A stretch of 64,000 nucleotides of DNA from Ceratodon purpureus (taxonomy: Eukaryota > Streptophyta > Bryopsida > Pseudoditrichales > Ditrichaceae): contig CM026426.1 of NCBI GenBank assembly GCA_014871385.1, positions 17,546,183-17,610,182 of the forward strand. The letters run 5' to 3'. Shown here piece by piece: positions 1 through 10,610 of the stretch. The translations under genes and the position numbers were made by a program. The first letter of the stretch is position 1; every line of letters begins with the position of its first letter. Under the pieces are notes generated by a model. That model had not been told where the DNA came from and did no database searches. It was given only the letters and a program-made list of their open reading frames with translations.

Positions 1-1170
1 CTTCGAAGGCTCTGTCATTACGAGCAATCCAACAGCCCCATGAGACTACCTCTCAAATGAAAGCCCGAAGGACTACACTGCCCATACATCTCAGCCTGGT
101 CCTTCTCGCAAAGACACATTGTTCAAATGAGATATTTACGGCTGGATTGAGGTTTTGGTTCCTTTGGTATGCCAATGCATGACCTGGAACGCAAATTTCT
201 ATAACCTCATGAATTTTGAGCATTGATAGAACCTGTAAGTGTAAGTTTGAGGCACATTGGAATTACAAGCCGGGCAACTTGGGTCAGCCATATGGTTAAA
301 ACGTTGTCTCCAAATATTCGTTGCAACAGCCTGATGCCAAATTGACCAGATGAAAGCTAATTCTTGATCATCGTTATCAAACCTCCTCCCAGTCCAGTTG
401 GAATTCGATAATTTGCTGATGCCTCCATTTGTGAGCTATTGATGTTTTGAGCTGTTCACGATTCGCAAAAATTCCTTCCCCACTTTGGCACTGTATTGAA
501 TAAGAGGAGTATTATTCTCCCACTTCCAGAAGGTGGGATCCAAATTATGGCACTTGCCCACAATCCCGTAGTACATGAGTGACTCCTTCTCCTGAGCTTT
601 CGAAACGAGCACCGCTCTTGCCGGGTAAACTATGCCGGTCCATCCTCTAATTACTGGAACTATACCTTCAGATTTAAGAGGGATAAGAGATATTGACTGC
701 TTGCGCACGGAGTATACAAGATATTCGGATGGAAGACTCCTTAAGCCACATGAGGTTCGAAGGCCTCCCGGGGCCTAACTCCGACTGCCTTGCACAAGAA
801 ATACCGGATCAGGAAGGTTTCCATTCTCAAAGCCGGCTCCCAAGCAATTGGAGGAGTGATCATAGCCTTTGCTTGAAGGTGAGACCTGTAATGTGACTGC
901 TCATGTTTACGCACCATAGCCCCACTTGGGATTTCTTGTCGAGATAGAGAATAGTCACTGGTAATCTGCCGTGACGAATTTAGCTGCATGCTTGAAGAGT
1001 CCCTGAGATCACCGACCTCCCTCTGTCCGCAGTTATAAAGAGATAGTGCGAGCTGCTGAGAAGTATTACAGCCACCCCCTTTCAAACAAACTCCTATCCA
1101 AAGCGAAACCTGCCGGACGTCTGAATTGCTAGAGGGGGGATAATCTTCAAGTATCGTTCCCATCTTCAAG
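1..1170 (-). mobile_element. LINE (non-LTR) fragment with zinc-binding RT tail
   Basis: Broken reverse-strand coding sequence in three frames. Around 120-400 the translation reads like the zf-RVT domain that follows the reverse transcriptase in plant L1-type LINEs: an IWHQAV core, then a CPAC cysteine pair, then FYQCSKF. The 741-1169 and 436-708 segments keep open frames that would lie just upstream in the polyprotein. Several frame changes and stops show it is dead. It runs off the left edge, so its 3' end is not seen. The family assignment rests on the zinc-binding pattern; the upstream reading is weaker. Confidence 0.55.
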
Positions 1171-1319
1171 TTATGATCCCTTTTGATTGTGGAAAGAAAC
1201 TCCGTTTCTCTCTAAAAAAATGAAATAGAAAAAGGAAAATGAAATCCTTCATTTTCATTGATTTATTTTTGAAGCAAATGAAATAATTCATTGCATGTGG
1301 AAATGGTACAACCAATCTT

Positions 1320-1760
1320 CTTTGGACCTAGGTCTAGGGTGGGAATGGGGAGAAAGGACAAGTGACTAATGTTAGCCAATTTCGAATCACAGAACCAGCA
1401 GGAATTAGGTTCCATGTGATTTTGAGGTCAAATCTGGTGCCAAGTAAACTTCTGAAGAGCTAGGTCATGTCAAATCCGATTTGCGTGCCTCTCACTTGCA
1501 GTTCATACTCGTAGTTTTCAAGTGCGGTCATGGTTATTCTCCCCGCCACTCTACCATTACCGAGGAGAGTCTCCCATACTACTTGTCTAATTTTCTAAAT
1601 TGCCTGCTTTTCGCCCTCAAATAAAATGCTGTTCCTACCGATCCATATTGACCAGAGGCAAATCCCTCTCATGAGAGACCAATTCATGCCTGTGCATTTC
1701 GGAAATCCCTCTCAGGAGAGAACAATCCATGCCTTTGATTACTAGACACCTGCTTCGATG
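1320..1760 (-). mobile_element. LINE C-terminal tail fragment
   Basis: Reverse-strand translation around 1600-1660 reads LWSIWIGRNSILFEGEKQA, the W-x-x-W-x-x-RN-x-x-x-F pattern that ends many plant L1 ORF2 proteins after the zf-RVT domain. It lies upstream, in transcription sense, of the zinc-binding fragment at 1-1170. The two are therefore probably separate LINE copies rather than one colinear element. Confidence 0.4.
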
Positions 1761-1869
1761 AATCACACCATCTTGGATAGTATCATTGAATCTGCGCGGC
1801 TAGAATGGGCATTACTCTTAGGACAGATGGGATGGTTTGCTGGTGTTGTTCATGAGAGTTTAAGTTATT

Positions 1870-3040
1870 TAATTCGGAGTTAAATGGCGCTGATTTTTTT
1901 AATTTTTTTTTTTATTTTACCGCAAATCTAAGAATGGATTATTTACGTGCTAGTTGAGCTCCAAATCCTTGGTTAGATTCTACCATAGTGATAACACGAG
2001 GTTTGAAAGCGATCTATGAATTTGCAGTGTTTGCAGAATGGGCTGCTCCTTTTCTTGTCTTGAATTGAACTCCAATATAATACTACCCCATCAAAAGGGA
2101 CGGATATTTTATATCCTTCGTACAACAACCTGATAATCGGATATGTGCATTGGCAGAAGGGATGCTTATTCACGTCGCGCCGGCGCCAAATGGACTTGAT
2201 GATAACGATCGGGAGGTTGTCAGACTTTCATATATTATCCCGACACCAAAGAATCTGGACCAGTGATCGATAAGATAATTTTTCGACACGGGAACGTTAC
2301 TGTTACCATTGATTTTAAAAATAAATATTAGGTCTTGGCTTGCTTCTATTTAGATGGTAATTGCCGATTTCTTTTGGGTTAACTGGGTGCCTCGCCGTCT
2401 CTTCGATCAATTTCAATTGCAGAAGATGGAAGGCACCAATTGGCTTCAAACCAATATCTGACAAAAGTACAAGAATATATGGATTTCAATTCTGATTAAA
2501 AACGCCATTGGAATTACTCATTGAGTCAGTTTGTTATAATAAATAATGGACGTCATTACCTCGTTTACGAATTAATTGGGGGGGGCTTATATACTACAGA
2601 GACTTGATTTGTTCATAGTCGGGATCCTGATATCAAATCCGTGTGATCTTCATCGCCAGGAAGGACTAAATCGGGCTACTCAATGCTTCTAAGTTTATAT
2701 TTAGTATTTTGGGAACGACTGTTTCAAGATTTCAACAATATTCAAACTAGGCAAGGTCGAACGACGGTGGCGAGGGAGTCGAAATTGGAGGCACCAGGTA
2801 AACTATGTAAATTGAGGTACCTGGAGCCGAAATTTGGAATTACCGGGGCTGGATCTGAAATTGTGTCCTTGTTGGCCGTTGCGTAGGTCCAAACATTGGA
2901 ACCAATATTTAGAGTTCGTAACGGTTTCTCTTCTACCTTAGATTCACTGGGTTGGGGATGTCTATGTGTGAATCGAATTGCGGCTGACATAATAGGTGCA
3001 TGATTTATATTCAATCGCTAGTGAGTTTGAAACAGCTATT
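1870..3040. other. Gene-poor AT-rich spacer with one palindrome
   Basis: No convincing gene. It contains the palindrome at 2176-2190. A TATA-like stretch (GGATATAAAATATCC, 2103-2117) lies on one side of it and CATATATTATCCC (about 2228-2240) on the other, so it could be an old divergent promoter, but no good reading frame follows in either direction. Confidence 0.4.
2176..2190. repeat. Palindromic intergenic motif, copy 1
   Basis: CGCGCCGGCGCCAAA. One of eleven copies of the imperfect palindrome WTGGCGCCNGCGCCAW. Left boundary of the unit holding the gene at 3890. Confidence 0.7.
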
Positions 3041-3046
3041 TTTGAA

Positions 3047-3782
3047 GGGGAAGCACAATAAAGTGGACCAAAAAAGTGCTTATCTTTTCACCAATTTCAG
3101 CCCCTTCCGTAAACACTAGAGAAAGTGGGATCTACGTTATGTCGATGCATGATTAAGTTTAGGATACGAATAGTAGACTTAATGGACTTCAACTTCCCAA
3201 AGTTGCGGAAGAAGACATTGAGTTTACCATGGAAAACGGAGACGTCGAACTCGGATAAAGTGAACTGACTCATTCGGAAAAGTGAACATAACTGTTTAGG
3301 GTTTTCTCCAAAATCACTTTTAATTTGGGGGCCCCTCCGTATGTTTAAGAGGTATTCTAAAATAGTCAATTCAGATACTCATTGATTGATTTAGGGTTCC
3401 AAAAGTATCGCAAGGATGCTTTTTAAGAAGGTCTTTTCCGCGATACTTTTTGTCACTTTTTTTTCACTGAATGTTGTTTTTTAAATTGAAAAAAACATCA
3501 TCTTAAGACAATAGAGGGCCCCAAATGAAGAAATTAAGACTTTGGAAAAGTTTGTTTTCATGATTTTGAACTAGTGGTCAAATTTAGTTTCAATTGAGGA
3601 TGTTCTGTTTATGAAGATGTGTGTAAGATACCGTATTACACCTTAGAAAGTGACTAAAATGCTCAAAAACTACACCAAAATGCTCAAAATCGGCTTTGAG
3701 CCTTCAAAAACAGCACACTTCATATTCACTTGTTAGTGGTCACATTTTGCACTTTGTGGTCCACTTTATTGTGCTCTCCCCC
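3047..3782. mobile_element. MITE-like element, copy A (about 736 bp)
   Basis: The ends are inverted repeats: left GGGGAAGCACAATAAAGTGG, right reverse complement GGGGGAGAGCACAATAAAG. It is flanked by a short imperfect duplication (TTTGAA left, TTTGAG right). The body matches a second copy at 50911-51649 over its whole length, including the CAATTCAxATACTCATT segment. It encodes nothing obvious. The superfamily is unknown; the short target duplication and G-rich terminus do not fit hAT. It sits just upstream of the gene at 3890 and probably displaced that gene's promoter. Confidence 0.8.
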
Positions 3783-3889
3783 TTTGAGTATCACTTTCGG
3801 GTTCATCGGTGCTTTGTATTATTGCATAGTCCTGTGGCCATACTCATCTGCCCAGTTCGTGGGTTCGGTATCGAAAATTCCACACTGAT

Positions 3890-4531
3890 TATGGGGGAAT
3901 TAGGAGCGACGAGGACTTGGAAGGGGAAGTATGGAGGCGGTTGTTGTGATCATGGGTGCGTTGTTTTTAGCAACTGGGAAGAACCAGGTTTACCCGTTTC
4001 GAGAGGGGCTTCCAAAAGGCGACGCGGTGAGCTCCAGCATATTCGAGACGCCCCCCGCACGTTGACGGAGCTGATGTAGTGGCTCGGAAGCGTGTCGGAG
4101 TTTGAAGTTGAATATGGACTAGTGTGCCCTAACATTGTACCGGTTTGGGATTTGGCTGAGCCGTCTTGGAAGGGGACGTGGATCCAGGAGGCCTTACTCT
4201 CTTTTTTAGCAGCTGCAAATGCGTGTGGCGTGATGCATCCCCCTCTTGATGTTCGAGTCTTAGAGCACACTAACGCAAATCGAAGTCTTGGAGAGCCATC
4301 GGTGGCTGATGCAGATGTTCCAAGAGGTATACAGTCTTTTGGAATCTTGAGTGATTCAGATCCGCCTTTGGATGGAGTGTATTTAGTACCCAACTTAGTG
4401 CCGTTGATTGTATTGTCCGATTCCAGCTTAAACTCGGCATCTTGTGATGCGGATTCGAAGATCGAGTTGGACAACATGGCCGAGTCGATCAATGTCAATG
4501 ATGATGCGTCGAGCCCTTGTATGGAAGGTTA
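3890..4531 (+). pseudogene. Lineage-specific gene, paralogue of the 8352-8868 gene
   Basis: From the ATG at 3890 the frame runs to 4531 (TAG at 4529-4531) with one in-frame TAG at 4077-4079. Middle segments match the reverse-strand gene at 8352-8868 in the same order: EEPxLP, then HLRDAP/HIRDAP, then LLQWL (here LM-stop-WL), then W-x-G-x-W, then ANAxxVMHPP. Where the paralogue has CAG (Gln), this copy has TAG. The C-terminal half is Ser/Asp-rich. The family is not recognised. The MITE ends 107 bp upstream, so the original promoter is likely lost. It is either a recent pseudogene or two short proteins. Confidence 0.55.
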
Positions 4532-4857
4532 GCTACATTAACTTTAAACCAACAATTGTCCTTAGTTATTTCTTACCACTAATTCTGATACTTGCTTCGT
4601 GGTTCTGACGTTCTCAAGTTGCGTTACCGTTCTATTGACATCCGATTCAAAATGCAGAGGACGTCACGATCACTAATGCACCTGGACAACTTTCCAATCC
4701 TGCATTACTCTAGATGCCAAACAGCTAGCGTTGTAGGATTATTCATTTATATGGTCATTTTTCGGCCTGAATATTTGCTGTGTTCTGTATTGGACCGACG
4801 TCGTCCGAGGTTATTTGAATCAGCTTTAGCATTCACTATGGTCATCCGATACAGCAC

Positions 4858-4873
4858 CCGGCGCTGGCGCCAT
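4858..4873. repeat. Palindromic intergenic motif, copy 2
   Basis: CCGGCGCTGGCGCCAT, about 330 bp after the end of the gene at 3890-4531 and about 1.6 kb before the next gene end. Confidence 0.7.
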
Positions 4874-4899
4874 CTATGTCTTTGGCAATGCGTCTGATG

Positions 4900-6460
4900 T
4901 ATTCTGAGTTGTATGAATGAGAAGCTGATTCGGATGACATACGGTTTTCACATGTTTGCCGTCTACAATCTTTTCGTTGTTTTTCTGAAAATTAATATGA
5001 TATGATTTCACCTTGTAATCCAGCGCCTTCGGATTGTGACCTGCTAATGACGGTCAATTACCAAAGCTTCTTTTTACTGCTATATTAGATTTGCAACGAA
5101 GAATGCAACAATAAATATGTTGACGATCTTCCTTTTGCCACCGGCAAGAAAGTTATTGCAATTCATTGCCATCCTATGAAATCACCACTAAATTCAAATT
5201 TTTACGAATTTTGGCTAAGTTACGGCGAGGTGAATCTGCATAGAAATTTAATAGAAACACTCGCTGGAAGTAGCCTTGGTGATTGCACTATTACATGGTT
5301 TGATACTTTATTGGATTTTTAGTAGTGGATACTTTGGGTGATTGCATTATTAGGTCGTTAGAGAATAATATTTTAGTATGAGACGTGCTGGTAATGATGC
5401 AATCGTGGCATTTTGCACGGACATGCATCAGAATTCAGTACAAGAAATAACATGCAGTCATGTATGCAATGTATATTTTTACTGGCATTGTTTCAAAACC
5501 TTGTCGACCAACACAAGGAACCTGAAGGAATTATAAGAATTACTTGGACATATGTTTATTTTTCTGGTTGAATGGGAACAATACTCTTCCAGTGCAGTTA
5601 GAAATTGTATGATCCTGTTGAGTGTTCGTAATACTCACTCACCAGACATAGATGGTTCTCGATGGTTGATAAAAGCTAGCTTTTCTCGTTGAGCACATTG
5701 ATATCATGTTTGTAAGCTTTTTGATATTGACGAGAAATTGATTTTCAATCACTTGAGATTCTGCGATCGTCATACGTATACAAGGATAATATTCACGAAC
5801 CACAGATATCCTAGCTAACAGAACATCATGTGAACTGCCTACTTTTGTTGAATAGAGCCGAGCTAGCAGTCAGAATCGTTTCGGCTAAACGTCTCGGAAA
5901 TTGTGTATATCATAAAACTATTCACAATTGCCGGCAATGACTAAGAATTGCATACGCGCATTTGGTGAATTCTGATTGCAGAGCAGTACCTTTGTTGGGT
6001 CGATGATTAGCTTTCTTTGAGTTACAGTTATTCTAGTCTCTCGGCCGAAGCAGATTAACGTCAAAGGAACGTATATCACAGTACAAGGATGGTAAACCAG
6101 TGTTCAGTAGCCGTTGTCGAATATTGACTTGCGCGTGATTCGTTTCAAACTGATAAATTAAATGTGTATGTGCTTGCAACCACGTCACTAAGAGAAAGGC
6201 AAGATATAGTGAAATGGGTACAGAAGCCTCGTAATTATGGTCAGGATGAGAGAATAGGAGATTAGTATCAATGGATAGATTCCGTTCCCTTTCGTGAGCT
6301 GATTCAACCATTTAGACAGTGGAAATAGTCGCTGTGTGTTTACTCCATATGCCAGAATAAACATTGATATTAAAAATTCACTTAACATGTCCGGTCTTTC
6401 CTTATCAACCGCTCTAAATTGCTGACAATAAAATTGCACTACTAAGCTGGAGTCATATAT
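4900..6460. other. Gene-less spacer
   Basis: Roughly 1.5 kb with only short overlapping frames of no sensible composition and no repeat structure I could see. It may hold the 3' untranslated region of the reverse-strand gene that ends at 6463. Confidence 0.4.
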
Positions 6461-6462
6461 CA

Positions 6463-7119
6463 CTATGCAGAGAGCTTGACAAGGGACAATCCCGTGTAGA
6501 TCGTGGATGCGCCTGTGATTGAGTCATTGAACGTCCACGTCATTCCGACCCTGCTCCATCTCGTAAGTGTTCGCGTAGATAGGCCTGTTCCAGATTGGGA
6601 ATCAACTACAGAAAAGACCATTAAATTTACATAGTCGTCGTCGAGATACTTCTCCTTCCAGAAATCAGCACGCAGGAACGTTGGACCTCGAGGTAAGCTT
6701 GGCTGCGTGAAAGCAAGGACTATTGTATTCAAGTCAGGGCAAGTTCGACCTTGACCTAGACTGGGTGTAACTACAGTCCCGGATTCCGGAGTCTCCAAAA
6801 TAAGTATTCCGCCCGTTAGCGACTCCTTGAATCCCAGCCCATATTCCCACACCATTAGCATCATGCACTTCACGCTCCTGATGCATCCACTACCCTGAAT
6901 CCGAACATCTAGAGAAGAGGCCGACGCGGAAAAAATCTTTATCAGCCATGTCTTGTGATACTGAGACCATGGTTCGGGTGCCTTGTACAGGTAGTATTGG
7001 ATCATGGAGTTTGGCGTCAACCTACGAATAACAATATCTCCAATCTGCGGTTCCAGCAATGAACACGGATTGAGCATAAAGAGCGACACAGCGTCAAGAG
7101 TAAAAATTAGCGGAGCCAT
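6463..7119 (-). CDS. Hypothetical protein, paralogue of the 15297-15998 gene
   Basis: An intact 218-residue frame. It shares ordered blocks with the 233-residue gene at 15297-15998: EPQxxDIxxRxxTPN, then YxxxExWSxxxKTWLxK, then a LMxWEYGxGF/LLEWEHGxGF block, then DFWxxxYLxDDxxxLxxxSxVD, and a final Trp-rich stretch. A TATA box (TATAAATTC on the reverse strand, 7183-7191) lies about 65 bp upstream of the ATG, and palindrome copy 3 lies 52 bp beyond that, a normal short promoter. No signal peptide or membrane segment is obvious. No known domain is recognised. Being open while a divergent paralogue is also open suggests a functional protein. Confidence 0.6.
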   Translation of the reverse strand: MAPLIFTLDAVSLFMLNPCSLLEPQIGDIVIRRLTPNSMIQYYLYKAPEPWSQYHKTWLIKIFSASASSLDVRIQGSGCIRSVKCMMLMVWEYGLGFKESLTGGILILETPESGTVVTPSLGQGRTCPDLNTIVLAFTQPSLPRGPTFLRADFWKEKYLDDDYVNLMVFSVVDSQSGTGLSTRTLTRWSRVGMTWTFNDSITGASTIYTGLSLVKLSA

Positions 7120-7182
7120 GACAAAGCCGAGAGAAGGTGGTAAGGAACTCCGAGCTGATTGGCATTTGCATCCATTGAGCGT

Positions 7183-7191
7183 GAATTTATA
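7183..7191 (-). promoter_or_regulatory. TATA box of the 6463-7119 gene
   Basis: TATAAATTC on the reverse strand, 64 bp upstream of the ATG and 52 bp downstream of palindrome copy 3. Confidence 0.6.
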
Positions 7192-7242
7192 CGCAATGAG
7201 TAGATATGGAGTGACAGATGACCCATCAACTAGGCGCTCTCA

Positions 7243-7256
7243 TGGCGCCGGCGTCA
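7243..7256. repeat. Palindromic intergenic motif, copy 3
   Basis: TGGCGCCGGCGTCA. Exact reverse complement of copy 4 at 7428-7441, so the two form an inverted pair 185 bp apart between two genes. Confidence 0.75.
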
Positions 7257-7427
7257 TCTTCAGCGGGATCAGTGCCCATTTCAATCAAATCTCTAGCGGA
7301 ATCAATGCCCATTAAGTCCATGGCTCCCAGAGTATGCTCTTGAATTCCGCGTCTTATTAGCGCCGTCCTGTTACTAAAAATTATGTAAAGTATTAAGTTC
7401 TGATACTATAAGTTGGTTGCCTGGATT

Positions 7428-7441
7428 TGACGCCGGCGCCA
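7428..7441. repeat. Palindromic intergenic motif, copy 4
   Basis: TGACGCCGGCGCCA, exact reverse complement of copy 3. Confidence 0.75.
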
Positions 7442-7444
7442 CGC

Positions 7445-8350
7445 TATGCTATTTCTTTGCAAAATAGCGGTATGTAAATGTCAGTGGCACAAAAGCGGTC
7501 GATAACATCGCCAGTGGGACACAATTGTTCACCTAAATCTCTTTGAGTCGCTTGACGTCGTATAGTTGGTCTGGCTTGCCATCTTGTACCTCGTAGAATT
7601 AACTTGCTTCTAAGTAACCCATGCGAGAAGTCGCATTGCAAAGTTGATCAATAAATTGACACCCTTATCTTGATACTCTTTTTATTTATCCATGATCAAT
7701 CATAAAATCCACATAACTCGTCACAGATGCAGCCTAGGCCACCCTGAATCACTTATTCTATCCCAGGAATCACCCATTCTATCCGTTATGCTTACAGTCA
7801 TTACTGTCATAAATCGAAGCAAAATCAGAGTCTCAATGTACGACCAATCCGCATGACTATCGAGTACATACCGAGTTTGTCGAGCAAATCTTCAAGTTGA
7901 AACTTAGACTCAATGTGCAGTGCAATACGTGAATGTCGTACCGATAGGTGAGTATTGTTTTCGACCAATAGTTTCAAATGTTTTTCTGCCTATAAAATTC
8001 ACTGGAATAAATTGATGTGACACTGAATATACGCTAGCAATCGATCTATAATGTCTATTGAAGGGAGTGCTGAAGCACGGTCGCATTTTGGATCATACTC
8101 TGGTTTAGCCCTATAAGCTATTCTTCACTGATGAGCATCTATATATAACATATAAAAGGGGGTTCCATATCACAGAACATAGTTTGGCGATCTTGTTTAT
8201 AAACTATAGAAACTCTTATCTCTCGAATGTAAAATAGAGACAGCTGGGCTAAAAAATGGATATATAACGTTTTCCAAAATAAGAGATACTGCAGTAGCTG
8301 AACATTTTCATCATTGATTGCAACTATTGAGAAATTCAGCGGTTGTAACT
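7445..8350. other. Gene-less spacer
   Basis: About 900 bp without a supported gene. The sequence is moderately AT-rich and no repeat is visible. Confidence 0.4.
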
Positions 8351-8351
8351 G

Positions 8352-8868
8352 TCATTGGCATGTGACTCCCATGTTTAGTCCTCTCAGATCAATTCCAGGT
8401 GAAGATTGAGCTGATGTCAAGTCAAGTCCGTGTTGTCCGTCGAATGGGAACAGCAAGTAGTGGATCCCGGTAACGTCTGTACCCACGCGGTCGGTAAAAT
8501 CTAGGCGGGTGCATGACTTCAGATGCATTGGCCACGGCTTGAAAGGCAAACAGAGTCCTAGTGGTCCAAACCCCTGACCACATCGGAGAAGCTAAAGACC
8601 TTACTGAACTATAATCTGGAGATCTGAGTCCCGTTGCTTCTTCGAATTCGTTAAGATTTGCGAGCCACTGCAACAAGTCGTCGACGTTTGTCGGAGCATC
8701 CCTCAGGTGCTAGAATTCGCCATCTCTTCGAGTAGCAGCTCCATTCCATATTGGTAAATCCGGCTCTTCCTAATCAATGATACCGCCGCAGCCAATGCCA
8801 AGAAACTCCAATTGCTCTCTAGTAATAGCCAATGAAAGCTTCCTTTTTACGCTCCTGAGTTGCGACAT
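8352..8868 (-). pseudogene. Lineage-specific gene, paralogue of the 3890-4531 gene
   Basis: A TATA box on the reverse strand (TATAAATAT, 8931-8939) lies 63 bp upstream of the ATG at 8868. The frame MSQLRSVKRKLSLAI then EEPDLPIWN, LRDAP, LLQWL, and W-x-G-x-W followed by ANASEVMHPP parallels the gene at 3890. In-frame stops occur after GGIID and before HLRDAP, so this copy is broken near its start while its promoter looks fine. The N-terminus is basic. Its function is unknown. The paired decay of both copies suggests relaxed selection. Confidence 0.5.
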
Positions 8869-8930
8869 CGTGGGTGGCCTTGTAGCTAAGAATGGTATAA
8901 CGCGTTTGAGAAAGGTGGGCAGGATTCCGC

Positions 8931-8939
8931 ATATTTATA
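8931..8939 (-). promoter_or_regulatory. TATA box of the 8352-8868 gene
   Basis: TATAAATAT on the reverse strand in the context TTGTATAAATATGCGG. Confidence 0.55.
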
Positions 8940-9138
8940 CAATTGAAGAGTCCTGTCCTTTTTGCAACGTTCTAAAACGGTACACAAATCACCGAGGTCC
9001 CATTGGATCATCATAATCTTTTTCAGGATGTCATTATGTATTGGGCCATGTTTATCGGCAGGGCAAGAATGCCGACGTAATCATAAATCGCCCGAGGATG
9101 TGGCTCACACTCCTAAATATTTTGCCATGAATACTAGA

Positions 9139-9150
9139 TGGCGCCAGCGA
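9139..9150. repeat. Palindromic intergenic motif, copy 5 (degenerate half)
   Basis: TGGCGCCAGCGA: one intact arm and a decayed second arm. It lies upstream of the 8352-8868 gene. Confidence 0.55.
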
Positions 9151-9419
9151 CTCTACCCTTGGCGCGTATTTCAACCACTCCATGAAGGTGCTTGCTTGAT
9201 CCAGGTACACGTGTTCTGAACTAAACACGGGCAATTCAGCCTTAGAATCGGCAATTATTCCAGCTTTTTTTTCAAAAAACTGAAGTAGTTTTAGAAGGAA
9301 ATAATAAATCACAAAATTAGAACAAGAAAAGAATCAGTATTTCTATTTTCAACGGTTTTGGATTCTAATTTCAGAAATAAATTTCAATAATATCCGTATG
9401 CTTCTTTTAAAAAACCGTG

Positions 9420-9780
9420 TCCACTCGATGGTTGTCAAAAAAAGCTACTCTCACAGTGTCTCTCCCATTCTGCGTTTCTCTTTATTTGTGTCTCGGCCGG
9501 TCTGTCTATATCCCTGAGCCACTCACTTTCTCCCAGTATATCTCCCTTTCGCTATCTCCATCCCTCTAACTTTCTCTCTCCCCCTTTCTTCATTAGGAGG
9601 TCTCTCTCTCACACTCTCTTTGTCTCACTCTCTCTATCTCTGAGGTCATTTCTCTCAGACTGTCGCTCTCAATGTCTCTCTCTAAGGCGCTCTTCCACTC
9701 TAAGTCAAGCACTCTTTTTCTATTTCTCTCTCTTTCTCTCTCTCTCTCTATCCTTTTCTTGCACTTTCTCTCTAATCATT
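9420..9780. repeat. CT-rich low-complexity tract
   Basis: About 350 bp dominated by CTCTCTC, TTTCTCTC and related pyrimidine runs on the + strand. It is an interrupted (CT)n microsatellite directly before the hAT element and contains no gene. Confidence 0.75.
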
Positions 9781-9908
9781 AGGGCTGAATGAGTTAACTC
9801 TATTGAAAATTACTCATTCCGGCGTCACTTTGACAAGGTAGGACCAGGGTTGTCACGGTCGTCCGGGACGCTCGGGACGTGGGAACGTCCGCGGACGTCC
9901 GCCAGCGC

Positions 9909-9924
9909 CACAGGACGTCCTGTG
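9909..9924. repeat. Perfect 16-bp palindrome in hAT end
   Basis: CACAGGACGTCCTGTG, inside the left subterminal region, a plausible transposase-binding site. Confidence 0.5.
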
Positions 9925-10059
9925 ACTTAGAAAAAAAAAATCACCCGCATAAGTTTCACCCCGGGGTGAAACCACACCTTGTACGCGGGGGAGGGGTTGC
10001 GGAGGAGGGTGCGGCCGTCGCCGTGGAGGGGGGGGGGGGGGGGCGTCGGCCGCGTCGAG

Positions 10060-10290
10060 AAGGGGCCGTCCCCGGCGACGGCCCCTTGCCGTCGCCGCGG
10101 AGGGGGGGGCCGTCCCCGGCGACGGCCCCTTGCCGTCGCCGCGGTGGGGGGGGGGGCCGTCCCCGGCGACGGCCCCTTGCCGTCGCCGCGGTGGGGGGAG
10201 GCCGTCCTTGGCGACGGCCCCTTGTCGTCGACGCGGAGGGGGGGGCCGTCCCCGGCGATGGCCCCTTGCCGTCGCCGCGGTGGACGGCCT
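10060..10290. repeat. Tandem GC-rich repeat, about 45-bp unit, 5 copies
   Basis: Units start near 10066, 10110, 10157, 10201 and 10245. Each reads CCGTCCCCGGCGACGGCC then CCTTGCCGTCGCCGCGG and a G run. Each unit contains its own short inverted repeat. A second, 12-bp repeat (GACGGCCTTGGA) occurs three to four times at about 10382-10420. Confidence 0.75.
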
Positions 10291-10576
10291 TGGAGACGTC
10301 CCCCAAGGGGGCGGCTTGCGGCCCTCCGATCGCGGCCGTCTCCGCAGCCGTCGCCGTCCGATGGCGGCCGACCGCGCGGGGACAGCCTTGGAGACGGCCT
10401 TGGAGACGGCCTTGGAGACGGCCCCGTCGGCGACAGCCCGCGGCCGTCCGATCGGGGCCGTCTCCAAGGCGACGGCCGTTCAATCACGGCCGCGGTCGAA
10501 GGGCCGTCCCCGCGGACGGCCCCTCGCGGAGACAGCCCATGACCGTGGGGACGAGGCCGTCGCGGCCGCGGGAAAT

Positions 10577-10610
<34 letters not shown>

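Noticed and set aside
9052-9312. Reverse-strand frame starting MIYYFLLKLL
   Set aside because: No promoter, poor composition, spans a palindrome copy.
10060-10290. Possible CRISPR array
   Set aside because: The repeats are contiguous and degenerate with no unique spacers, in a plant transposon.
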